From: Candidatus Falkowbacteria bacterium
GTDB lineage: Bacteria; Patescibacteriota; Patescibacteriia; Patescibacteriales; GWE2-39-37
Reading direction: 5' to 3'
Assembly: GCA_013336275.1 (NCBI GenBank)
Contig: JAAXUA010000008.1
Location: 1-36,876 of the forward strand
DNA: 36,876 nt
The translations under genes and the position numbers were made by a program. This document shows positions 6,594 through 13,362 of this stretch, piece by piece. The notes under the pieces are model-generated. The model was not told where the DNA came from, did not search any database, and worked only from the letters and a program-made list of their open reading frames with translations. Position 1 is the first letter of the stretch. Each line of letters opens with the position of its first letter.

Positions 6594-6875
6594 CTAAAGT
6601 ACTGCGTCCTTAGCGGCCTTTGCCAAGCGGAACTTGACGACGGTCTTGGCAGCGATTTTGATCTTAGCGCCGGTTGCAGGGTTGACGCCCATGCGTGCCT
6701 TGCGCTTAGCCTTCACCATCTTGCCGAAGCCTGGAACGACGAATTCGCCAGCCTTCTTGACCTCTTTGTAAGCCATCTCAGATAAAGCGGCGAAAAAGCC
6801 GTCTACCTGCTTCTTGCTCAAACCGGTCTTGTCAGCCAATGAGGCGACGAGTGCCGATTTAGTCATCTTTGCCAT
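6594..6875 (-). CDS. hup: HU family DNA-binding protein
   Basis: The protein has 93 residues, the standard HU length. It shows the N-terminal helical dimerisation part (LVASLADKTGLSKKQVDGFFAAL region), the GFGKMV turn and the basic DNA-binding arm with the conserved R-x-G-x-NPATG segment (about residues 60-68), then the final KFRLAKAAKDAV helix. It should bend and compact the chromosome as a dimer. It is monocistronic, with a promoter with a perfect TATAAT and a terminator at 6543-6570. No strong Shine-Dalgarno is visible. Confidence 0.96.
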   Translation of the reverse strand: MAKMTKSALVASLADKTGLSKKQVDGFFAALSEMAYKEVKKAGEFVVPGFGKMVKAKRKARMGVNPATGAKIKIAAKTVVKFRLAKAAKDAVL

Positions 6876-6908
6876 AGGGTTTCAAAGATTAAGTTAATTA
6901 TCCCCTTT

Positions 6909-6938
6909 ATTATAGCGTATTTTGAAAATGCCTGGAAG
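6909..6938 (-). promoter_or_regulatory. Promoter of the HU gene
   Basis: Minus strand: perfect -10 TATAAT (6914-6909) with a weak -35 TTCCAG (6938-6933) at 18-nt spacing. Confidence 0.5.
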
Positions 6939-7084
6939 GGATTGCTAACGATTTAGCCTTATCCGCTTCCGATTTATTAAAATCTGCCGATAAACGCTAG
7001 GTTTTGCTGCTATATATTATAAGAAAAACCAGACCGCAGGTAATGAGTCGAGCCTTTGTTTGTGGCAGCTGCGCTGCTTACCTC

Positions 7085-7112
7085 TTGACAAAATATAAAA
7101 AATCAGTATAAT
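7085..7112 (+). promoter_or_regulatory. Consensus promoter of the 7154 gene
   Basis: Perfect TTGACA (7085-7090), 16-nt AT-rich spacer, perfect TATAAT (7107-7112). It is the only full double-hexamer match in the window, so strong expression is expected. Confidence 0.8.
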
Positions 7113-7153
7113 ATATAACCACTGCACCTTATACCACCTGGAAGGAGAAAAAG

Positions 7154-7543
7154 TTGAGAAAATTTCCGACAAAAGCCAGCAACAAAGAAGTGGCGATCAT
7201 CCTGGTCCTGGAGCATCTCCAGGCCGCCGCCATCCCGGTCCTGACGATGGACCAAGCCTTTGCCTTGGTCACCGAGGCCACCAAAAGCCAGCACAGGCGC
7301 ATGGTCAGAGATGACCGAATTTCCATTGATCAGCGCAAATACCGCCGCGATTTCTTCCCCAACAACTTTCTCGGCCACAAGCAGATTGCCATCAGCCTGA
7401 CTCACAATGGAGACTACATCTTCTATCTCAAAGAGACCGCCAGACATCCGGTAAACCGGAAAGTCATCAGCCTCTTCGAAAGAGGATCTAATGCAGGACT
7501 GCTTCCCGACCTCCTTCCCCGTCGCGCCGCCATCGGCCGATAA
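7154..7543 (+). CDS. Hypothetical protein, 129 aa, TTG start, strongly expressed
   Basis: The protein is not recognised. The TTG start is supported by an AAGGAG Shine-Dalgarno 6-8 bases upstream. The N-terminal part (about 1-50) is helical and ends in a basic run. The middle contains an Arg/Lys-rich stretch (SQHRRMVRDD, QRKYRRDFFPNN) and the C terminus is beta-like and then basic. The net positive charge would fit binding to nucleic acid, but no family motif was found. It forms a stand-alone unit with a consensus promoter and a good terminator. Confidence 0.6.
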   Translation: MRKFPTKASNKEVAIILVLEHLQAAAIPVLTMDQAFALVTEATKSQHRRMVRDDRISIDQRKYRRDFFPNNFLGHKQIAISLTHNGDYIFYLKETARHPVNRKVISLFERGSNAGLLPDLLPRRAAIGR

Positions 7544-7555
7544 ACCCCGCAACCA

Positions 7556-7590
7556 AGCGGAGCCACCCAAGTGAGCTCCGCTGTTTTTTT
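7556..7590 (+). terminator. Terminator of the 7154 gene
   Basis: Stem AGCGGAGC/GCTCCGCT (7556-7563 with 7575-7582) followed by seven T (7584-7590). The T tract overlaps the stop codon of the convergent peptidase gene. Confidence 0.85.
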
Positions 7591-8008
7591 AGGCAAACCT
7601 CTGCCAGTCGATATTCCCTTGAAGAAAATCCTCGATGGCATATCCGTCCGTGTACTGGAAGTGCGGACGGTCCTTGAACCATTTCCAGCTGCCGCCCCAC
7701 TCCAGCCCGACACTCTTTCCGATTGCGCCGATGCGGTCAAAAGATTTCAAATCATTCCAATCAGCCTTGCCAGCCTTGACCGGACAAAAATCAAAGGCCA
7801 CGCCATAGTTATGAAATGAGAAGCCGCCGCGCACCTGGGTCACCACCTTGCCTGGTGTCGTCCGGCCGCAAGCATAAAGCCGGTTCTGTTCTTCGACCGT
7901 GCGCAGCGTCTGCGTTATCACCACGGACAATCCTTGGCGCCGGCACTCGGCCATAAGGGCCAAGGCCAGGCGTCGGACTTTAGGCTTAAGAGAATCCAAT
8001 CTATTCAT
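7589..8008 (-). CDS. M15-family peptidoglycan peptidase (endolysin/VanY-like)
   Basis: The protein has 139 residues from the ATG at 8008. An earlier ATG at 8038 lies in the loop of the upstream gene's terminator and is unlikely. Zinc-site motifs of the M15 peptidases are clear: SFHNYGVAFD supplies His66 and Asp73, and RPHFQY supplies His116. The family cleaves D-Ala-containing bonds or L-Ala-D-Glu in peptidoglycan stem peptides; the short single-domain form resembles phage L-alanyl-D-glutamate endopeptidases. There is no signal peptide, so it is either released by lysis or exported by a holin-like route, or works on imported material. No other phage genes are nearby. Confidence 0.88.
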   Translation of the reverse strand: MNRLDSLKPKVRRLALALMAECRRQGLSVVITQTLRTVEEQNRLYACGRTTPGKVVTQVRGGFSFHNYGVAFDFCPVKAGKADWNDLKSFDRIGAIGKSVGLEWGGSWKWFKDRPHFQYTDGYAIEDFLQGNIDWQRFA

Positions 8009-8021
8009 AAGCTTGGGTAAT

Positions 8022-8052
8022 AAAAACAGCCGGCCCATTTCGGTCCGGCTGT
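8022..8052 (-). terminator. Terminator of the 8063 gene
   Basis: Minus-strand stem ACAGCCGG/CCGGCTGT (8052-8045 with 8033-8026) followed by U residues. Confidence 0.8.
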
Positions 8053-8062
8053 CTTATATTTA

Positions 8063-9439
8063 TTATTTTTTCACATCAACTGCGGCTGCCGGCTCTACCG
8101 CCCCTTTCATCAAAAGGGGAGTCGGAACGCCAGGGCCTGACTGGCTGTTGATTCTTTCGTCAAGCACTTCCTTGACCAAAGGCACGATAACCGCTCGGCG
8201 ATAAAAATTCGGATCATCTTTCGGTATTTCCTTGATCGGGAAAATCAGCGCCGGAACCAGAAGTTCCTCGTTAAAAGCCTTGATTGAGGCGATGTTCATG
8301 TAATTATAATACCTGATGAAGCCGCGGACCGGCTCGCCCAATTCTACGGTGACCGTCTTGGCCCCTTCGGAGCGATAGCTGTTCACGCCGCCGGTCTCAG
8401 CATAAGAAAGGATTTTTTTGACATCGGTCTCAACATCATAAGCGGAGCTCTCATAAGTCTGAGTGGTCAAACCATAAGCGGCAGCGACACGCTTAGTCTT
8501 GATGTGCACCGAAATAGTCAACCCTTGCTTCTGCGCGCCGTATTCTTCATAAACATTCTGGCCGCTAATTGCCAACGGATAGACAACCTCGACCGTTTCC
8601 GGCAGATAGTAATCAGCTTTGTTCGGAGCGGCGTCGTAGCTTGAGCGCCAATAGTTATTGACCTCGGGCGCACCGAAGGCTGAGGTGTTGATGCCATGCT
8701 CTTTGACGAAGGCGTCAGCGATAGCGACAGCATCGGCATCAGAAGGTATTTCCTCGTACTTGATTCTCTGCGCCTCATAACAGGCCTGATCGGAACCGCA
8801 CTTGCCTGCTGGCCAAGTCTCCCAATTCTGGCCGATAGACACCGACCCGTCATCGAAGGAAATATTGATATTATAGCCGAGATCATCCTTCTGGACGAAA
8901 CTGGCGCTTTGCATCAGCATTCCGCTGAATGAAGACAGGTCAGCCGGACCGAAGTTCAGACTGGACAACAAGCTGCCGGCATCAACACTGGTGCTTATCG
9001 TCTTTATCCGGCGCATGACTTCGACGCTTGATGACCCGACGGCCAACTCGCCCTTGTATTCGAATTTGTAATTCTTGAACTCAGCCGGTGGCATGATGCC
9101 GATAGCCATCTTAGCGTCAGCAGCGGCCGCGCCGCCGCCACCCATGCCTAAAGCCACGCCCCTTGCCGGAGCGATCGAGGAGAGAGCCGCGTTGGGACTG
9201 GTGACAGGCTGTGCGGCCGCGCCCTCTGTCGGTTGGCCGAGCTTGCCATAATGTTGTCCCGCCACTTTGCTGACACTCAAGGCGAAAGCTGGCGCCATGC
9301 GGTTGACGGCCGTTCTTTTAGTTTTGCCTGTGGGTTGCCATGAGCTCCAAGGGCTGGCATACCACAAGGAAGCTGGGAGAATGGCGGCGATCAGGATGAC
9401 GAAGAACATCACCGAGAGGCCAGATCCGATTTTTTTCAT
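8063..9439 (-). CDS. Membrane-anchored extracellular protein, unknown function
   Basis: The protein has 458 residues. A single N-terminal membrane segment (about 8-30) ends in SLWYASPWSSW, a motif shared with the small protein encoded at 9543-9734. A low-complexity Ala/Gly/Pro-rich linker (about 45-115) leads to a large ectodomain (about 120-430) with alternating beta and helical stretches and two cysteines (KCGSDQAC, about 243-249) that may form a disulfide. It should face the cell exterior. I recognise no enzyme motif. It lies alone between its own terminator and that of the upstream gene. Confidence 0.75.
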   Translation of the reverse strand: MKKIGSGLSVMFFVILIAAILPASLWYASPWSSWQPTGKTKRTAVNRMAPAFALSVSKVAGQHYGKLGQPTEGAAAQPVTSPNAALSSIAPARGVALGMGGGGAAAADAKMAIGIMPPAEFKNYKFEYKGELAVGSSSVEVMRRIKTISTSVDAGSLLSSLNFGPADLSSFSGMLMQSASFVQKDDLGYNINISFDDGSVSIGQNWETWPAGKCGSDQACYEAQRIKYEEIPSDADAVAIADAFVKEHGINTSAFGAPEVNNYWRSSYDAAPNKADYYLPETVEVVYPLAISGQNVYEEYGAQKQGLTISVHIKTKRVAAAYGLTTQTYESSAYDVETDVKKILSYAETGGVNSYRSEGAKTVTVELGEPVRGFIRYYNYMNIASIKAFNEELLVPALIFPIKEIPKDDPNFYRRAVIVPLVKEVLDERINSQSGPGVPTPLLMKGAVEPAAAVDVKK

Positions 9440-9487
9440 ATAGTTTGCTTAATTTAAATTCTATAAATATTATAGCAGAAAAAATTA

Positions 9488-9522
9488 AAAAATAATTAAG
9501 CCGCCCGTATGGGCGGCTTAAT
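9488..9522 (-). terminator. Terminator of the 9543 gene
   Basis: Stem TTAAGCCGCCC/GGGCGGCTTAA with a short loop near 9498-9522, followed on the minus strand by a broken U-rich tract. Confidence 0.7.
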
Positions 9523-9542
9523 CAACGATTGAAAATTTCTGA

Positions 9543-9734
9543 TTACTTGACCGGTGGCGGAGTTACCGGCACTTGCTGCCCGGCTGGCGGCTGCTGCATC
9601 CGGACCTTCTTTACCGGATTCTTCGAACCGCGCCACGACTTCCAAGGGGTAGCATACCACAAGGAAACAGAGAGGATGACAGCGACTGCTGCGACGATAA
9701 TCATCACATAGGCGCCCAGACTGACCTTTTTCAT
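9543..9734 (-). CDS. Small membrane-anchored protein sharing its anchor with the 8063 gene product
   Basis: The protein has 63 residues: a basic start MKK, one membrane segment (about 8-25), the motif SLWYATPWKSW, a basic stretch, and a Gln/Pro/Val-rich tail. The anchor and the tryptophan motif match the first ~35 residues of the neighbouring 458-residue protein (identical S-L-W-Y-A-x-P-W-x-S-W). This suggests duplication of the 5' end, or a family of anchors carrying different outer parts. It could be a truncated copy. Function unknown. Confidence 0.65.
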   Translation of the reverse strand: MKKVSLGAYVMIIVAAVAVILSVSLWYATPWKSWRGSKNPVKKVRMQQPPAGQQVPVTPPPVK

Positions 9735-9808
9735 AATAGTGAGCTTATTTTAGTCACTATTTATTATACCAGAAAAATAGCATGACACCAACAAGTAGCG
9801 CAACGCGG

Positions 9809-10129
9809 CTACATGCTCATGGGCATTGCCTCTCTCACCTCTGTCGATCCGCCCATGGCGATATGCGGCGCCGACTTGGCGATTTCGACCGCCTCTTCAG
9901 ACGAGTGGACGTTGATAATCAGATAACCGGAGACATCATGGCTGCCTTCGTGGAACTTTCGGACTCCGCCCTCAGTCACGGCCACGCCCTCATCCGTAAG
10001 CGGCAAGCCGGACTCGATAACTCCGCTTTTGAACAAATTGGTCATCCAGGCATTCCACTCTTTCATGTTTTCATCTTTTTTTTCCGGCGACGGTGTGCCC
10101 CCGCGAAAAAAAAGGATAAACTTTTTCAT
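9809..10129 (-). CDS. YCII/DGPF-domain protein
   Basis: The protein has 106 residues with a ferredoxin-like fold predicted from its family: start MKKFILFFRG, then the helix MKEWNAWMTNLFKSG, the segment ESGLPLTDEGVAV, GYLIINVHSSEEAVEIAKSAP and the C-terminal VREAMPM. These are characteristic of YCII-related (DGPF) proteins found next to ECF sigma factors or as stand-alone small enzymes of unclear reaction. A soluble cytoplasmic protein is expected. The neighbours do not indicate a pathway. The ATG directly precedes the conserved first strand. Confidence 0.85.
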   Translation of the reverse strand: MKKFILFFRGGTPSPEKKDENMKEWNAWMTNLFKSGVIESGLPLTDEGVAVTEGGVRKFHEGSHDVSGYLIINVHSSEEAVEIAKSAPHIAMGGSTEVREAMPMSM

Positions 10130-10227
10130 ACTGCTTCTTAATATTTAGCTCCTTTGATTTAACTAAGCCACTCTTTCATTAAGACCAGGTTAAGCGGACT
10201 GGTTGCCGTTCATTGTCCGTCAACCGA

Positions 10228-10249
10228 AAAAGCGCCTTTCGGCGCTTTT
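10228..10249. terminator. Terminator of the 10270 gene
   Basis: Perfect stem AAAAGCGCC/GGCGCTTTT (10228-10236 with 10241-10249), TTTC loop. It is symmetrical and can act in both directions. Confidence 0.8.
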
Positions 10250-10269
10250 GCTGCTTGCCAGATATTTTT

Positions 10270-10845
10270 CTAATCAAGCGATAAACGATATTTTATACCT
10301 TCGGCTGGACTGAAGACGACCTCATGCGTCCCGAAAAAAGTGTTCCACCCAAGAAGCGAACGAGCGTCCTTGCGCTTGATGAAGTCCACGGTTCCAACCA
10401 CCCCCTCTTTGGCGCTGCCCACAACGATCCCAATCTTTGAAGGAAAAGAATCGACCTGGAACATATCCGGTCCGGCAAAGGCCTTGGCTTTTTTGAGCTT
10501 ATCGATATCAATGCCCAAAGCTCCTGCCACTTCACTAGGAAAGCAGGAAACATCAGCCCCACTATCCGGGGTCGCCAGAACAGTGATTGAGGCTTTCTTG
10601 CTGACCAAAGTAACGGGAACATACATGAGCGCGGAGGTCGGCTCAACCAGAAAGAAAACCGGAGCGGCCATCATTTGGGCTAAAGGCAAAAGATCATCCA
10701 GACTCTTGGCATAGTGAGGCTTTTTGACCCTGCCCCCGGACTCAACCGCTTGATCAAACAGCATCCACTCAAGATAATGCTTCCTGATCAGCTTGGTGTC
10801 GGTAAAATAATAGAAATCTCGCAAAAAAGGCCTTTTGTTTGCCAT
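10270..10845 (-). CDS. Retropepsin-like (clan AA) aspartic protease candidate
   Basis: The protein has 191 residues. The C-terminal two thirds (about 75-185) fit a single retropepsin-type lobe. The strand ITVLATP is followed by D94-S-G-A-D98, corresponding to the catalytic D-(S/T)-G-A motif, then VSCFP and a helix. The later RSLLGWNTF resembles the hydrophobic-hydrophobic-Gly motif preceding the last helix, and the final strand EVVFSP follows. Such proteins act as homodimers, each subunit giving one aspartate. The N-terminal 70 residues are helical and unrecognised. There is no signal peptide, so it should be cytoplasmic. The substrate is unknown. The fold call rests on motifs only. Confidence 0.68.
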   Translation of the reverse strand: MANKRPFLRDFYYFTDTKLIRKHYLEWMLFDQAVESGGRVKKPHYAKSLDDLLPLAQMMAAPVFFLVEPTSALMYVPVTLVSKKASITVLATPDSGADVSCFPSEVAGALGIDIDKLKKAKAFAGPDMFQVDSFPSKIGIVVGSAKEGVVGTVDFIKRKDARSLLGWNTFFGTHEVVFSPAEGIKYRLSLD

Positions 10846-11229
10846 ATGGTATTTATTATTATGCCTTAATTATATTCGCAATTGCATATTGAGTAAAATT
10901 CTTATAAATGTAATATATTACCTACATAATTATATTAATTTTTATTATTTTATATTAGCAATAAAATTATATTAATTGATAATTTTATTTATTTATGTAA
11001 TAATTTATATACATATATCAACTCGCCTGTTGATCAGGTGCGGGACCCCCGGCTGCGCCCTTGCGCCGGCCACTAAACAAGTGTAGGTTTTTTGTACATT
11101 ATGTAACAAAAATTCTACACTTTTATGTTATAATATACCTTATTTTTATATTATAATTAGCCTTGTTTACATTTATCAATATTTTATATATAATTATTGT
11201 AGTAGATTTTCTACATTAAATCCGAGCTA
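10846..11229. other. AT-rich intergenic region with an embedded GC-rich patch
   Basis: A 384-bp gap. Positions 10850-11020 are extremely AT-rich with no frame. Positions 11025-11075 are abruptly GC-rich (a CCTG-ttgat-CAGG hairpin and CCGGC/GCCGG repeats). Positions 11079-11220 are AT-rich again and hold the palindrome described separately. No tRNA or ORF was found. The sharp composition change could mark a regulatory RNA or an old insertion. Confidence 0.4.
11079..11122. promoter_or_regulatory. Palindrome upstream of the TrmB gene (candidate operator)
   Basis: AAGTGTAG (11079-11086) is the exact inverse of CTACACTT (11115-11122). The 28 bases between are themselves roughly palindromic (TTTTTTGTA / TAACAAAAA). 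A TATAAT box lies just downstream at 11129-11134. TrmB-type regulators often bind such inverted repeats, so autoregulation is likely. Confidence 0.5.
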
Positions 11230-11940
11230 ATGCTCAATCCACGGCAGCTGGAACAATTTGGGTTGAACGAAAAGGAGGCCAGAGTATATTTGGCCGCCCT
11301 GCAACTCGGCGCTTCCAGCGTCCAAAACATCGCCCAAGCGGCCAACATCCATCGCGTCAGCACTTACGACATCCTGGAAAGTCTCAAAGACAAAGGCTAC
11401 GTCGAGGAGTCGACCGAGGGCGCGAGAAGGGTGATCATCCCGGCCGACCCGGAAAGCATGATGGAATCGATCCGCCGAAAAGAGCGGGTTTTTGCCGACT
11501 TGATGCCCGAACTCAAGGCCTTGCAAGGCAAGAAGGGCGGCAAGCCGCGCGTGCTTTACTTCGAAGGACGGGACCAGGTTTGGCAGACCTATCTTGATTT
11601 CATCGGTTCGGAGACCGGCACCATCCTGATTTACGGCTCCGCCGACAGTGGCCTCGCTTCATTCCCTGCCGACCTCGCCGCCAAAGCCGCCAAAAAACTC
11701 TCGACCATCTCCGCCAGGATAATCGCCGAGTCTGGCACGATTAGCAGCTTGTCCGGAAAATCCAAGACGGAGATCAAAATGGTTGCTGCCGGCAAAGTAT
11801 TCCGAAACAACGCCATTATCGCCGGCAATCGCGTCCTGTCCATCTCTTGGGATGATATGGTGGCCTTAGTAATCGAAGATGGCAACCATGCCGACAATCA
11901 AAGATTCATTTTCAATATGCTATGGGACAATTTGCCATAG
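11230..11940 (+). CDS. TrmB family transcriptional regulator
   Basis: The protein has 236 residues. The N-terminal winged helix (about 5-75) matches TrmB proteins: LEQFGLNEKEARVYLAAL, then SSVQNIAQAANIHRVSTYDILESLKDKGYVEE with the recognition helix around HRVSTYDIL. A short coiled linker (about 80-105) follows, then an alpha/beta effector domain (about 115-235) of the phospholipase-D-like kind found in short TrmB proteins, which lacks the sugar-binding extension. The ligand is unknown. The palindrome at 11079-11122 suggests it represses its own promoter. No adjacent transport operon is present to suggest a target. Confidence 0.88.
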   Translation: MLNPRQLEQFGLNEKEARVYLAALQLGASSVQNIAQAANIHRVSTYDILESLKDKGYVEESTEGARRVIIPADPESMMESIRRKERVFADLMPELKALQGKKGGKPRVLYFEGRDQVWQTYLDFIGSETGTILIYGSADSGLASFPADLAAKAAKKLSTISARIIAESGTISSLSGKSKTEIKMVAAGKVFRNNAIIAGNRVLSISWDDMVALVIEDGNHADNQRFIFNMLWDNLP

Positions 11941-11974
11941 TTTTTTTAGTTCTTCAGATAACTTGTGGCTGATT

Positions 11975-12116
11975 CTTCCGTTTCCGCAAATAGTTTTTAT
12001 CGCGCATACGGGATCGTAGCTATTTTTTCTGCGAAATAACCCTAATCAATGTTATTTCGCAGAAAAAATGCACAGATATCCGTCTAAGCAGGAAAAACTA
12101 TTTGCGGAAACAGAAG
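11975..12116. repeat. 142-bp long palindromic element (MITE-like)
   Basis: Outer inverted repeats of 24 bp (11975-11998 with 12093-12116; one mismatch) enclose imperfectly complementary arms. A perfect 19-bp inner inverted repeat (12022-12040 with 12051-12069) surrounds a 10-base loop. Nearly the whole element can fold into one hairpin. No U tract follows, so it is not a simple terminator. TGATT occurs directly left (11970-11974) and two bases right of it (12119-12123), a possible target duplication. No ORF is inside. Confidence 0.6.
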
Positions 12117-12174
12117 CTTGATTTGACCACAGAAATCTCCTGAGAACGAATTTTTATTATCAAAAGATAAGCCT

Positions 12175-13203
12175 ATGCAGAAGCTTAAAAAATTATTGAC
12201 CATCTGCACCGTAATCTCGTTGGTGGTCGCCAACGGACGTGTCATTGTGGTCAACGCCAGTCCGCTTACGTCGGTCAGCGACACTTTGACCGACTCCGCG
12301 GTCGGAGCCGCTGCTGACCACACTGTGACATTGACGACCAAGACTGCGCTGGCTGCTGGCGACTACTTCAGCGTCATCCTGCCGGTAGGGTTCGGCGGCA
12401 TTCTCCTGCCAAACGTCTCTTGTCCGGCAAACACCGATGCTGATTCGCCGGCTTCCTCGACGGCCCTCTGCGTCGCCAACGCTCCGATCGCGACTGGAAC
12501 ATTCTCGATCATCATTTCTGATGTAGCCAACCCCGGAACCGCAGGCAGCCAGATAATCGAAGTTTCTACCAGAGACTCTGGCGACGCTATCATAGAATCA
12601 AGCCAGGCCATGGTCGCGATCATCGACAGCATAGTCGCCCAAGCTGATGTTCCTGCTACCCTGACTTTCGAAATCAGGCCGCTCTCCACCAGTACCACGG
12701 TCAACGGCGCGACCACCACGCTGGCCACCGCCACAACATCGATCGCCTACGGCGATCTGTCGATCAATACTCCCGAAATCGCCGCCCAGGAACTCCGCGT
12801 CATAACCAACGCCACCGAAGGATTTTCCGTAACCATCCAGCAAGACCAGAATCTGATGTCTGGCGGAAGCGCCGACATCGATTCATTCATTAACGGAACC
12901 TCATCCGCCCCCCAAGCCTGGACTGCTCCATCCTCAATACTGGACGCCGAATGGACCTACGGCCACTTCGGCTTTACGACTGACGATGCTTCGCTGTTCG
13001 GCGGAGACCTCTTCGGCGACAGCCTCTGGAAAGGCTTGGCTTCGACGACTCCTGCCGAGGTGATGTACCACGACGGACCAGCCGATGGTTTGGCTGAGGG
13101 CAAGGGCGTAGCCAAGATCGGCTATCAGATCGAGGTGGGCGGCTTGCAACAGACTGGCGACTATTCCAACAATCTTACATACGTCGTGACTCCGATATAT
13201 TGA
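12175..13203 (+). CDS. Secreted surface protein, unknown family
   Basis: The protein has 342 residues with a signal peptide (about 1-29, ending VNA-S). The mature protein is rich in Thr, Ser, Ala, Gly and Asp, low in Lys, and predicted to be beta-sandwich-like. Segments such as ADHTVTLTTKTALAAGDYFSV and ELRVITNATEGFSVTIQQDQN resemble repetitive extracellular beta domains of Patescibacteria-type surface proteins. Two cysteines (VSCPAN, ALCVAN; about 82 and 97) could form a disulfide. There is no C-terminal membrane anchor or sortase motif. A terminator follows. The next gene (13363) also encodes an exported protein. Confidence 0.78.
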   Translation: MQKLKKLLTICTVISLVVANGRVIVVNASPLTSVSDTLTDSAVGAAADHTVTLTTKTALAAGDYFSVILPVGFGGILLPNVSCPANTDADSPASSTALCVANAPIATGTFSIIISDVANPGTAGSQIIEVSTRDSGDAIIESSQAMVAIIDSIVAQADVPATLTFEIRPLSTSTTVNGATTTLATATTSIAYGDLSINTPEIAAQELRVITNATEGFSVTIQQDQNLMSGGSADIDSFINGTSSAPQAWTAPSSILDAEWTYGHFGFTTDDASLFGGDLFGDSLWKGLASTTPAEVMYHDGPADGLAEGKGVAKIGYQIEVGGLQQTGDYSNNLTYVVTPIY

Positions 13204-13223
13204 CGCTTTATCCAAATAAAAAA

Positions 13224-13252
13224 ACTCGGATCTTGCCGGTCCGAGTTTTTTT
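13224..13252 (+). terminator. Terminator of the 12175 gene
   Basis: Stem ACTCGGA/TCCGAGT (13224-13230 with 13240-13246) followed by seven T. Confidence 0.85.
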
Positions 13253-13362
13253 ATGCTTTTTTCGCAGAAATTGCTGGCTGTTCGCGCCATAGGCGCGCAT
13301 GTGCTATATTTATGTTAATAAAAACGGCTTTTCGTTTTTTTATTTGAACAATTTACGCCGTC

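Noticed and set aside
12022-12069. Intrinsic terminator of the TrmB gene
   Set aside because: The perfect hairpin is not followed by a U tract on either strand and forms the core of a larger palindrome.
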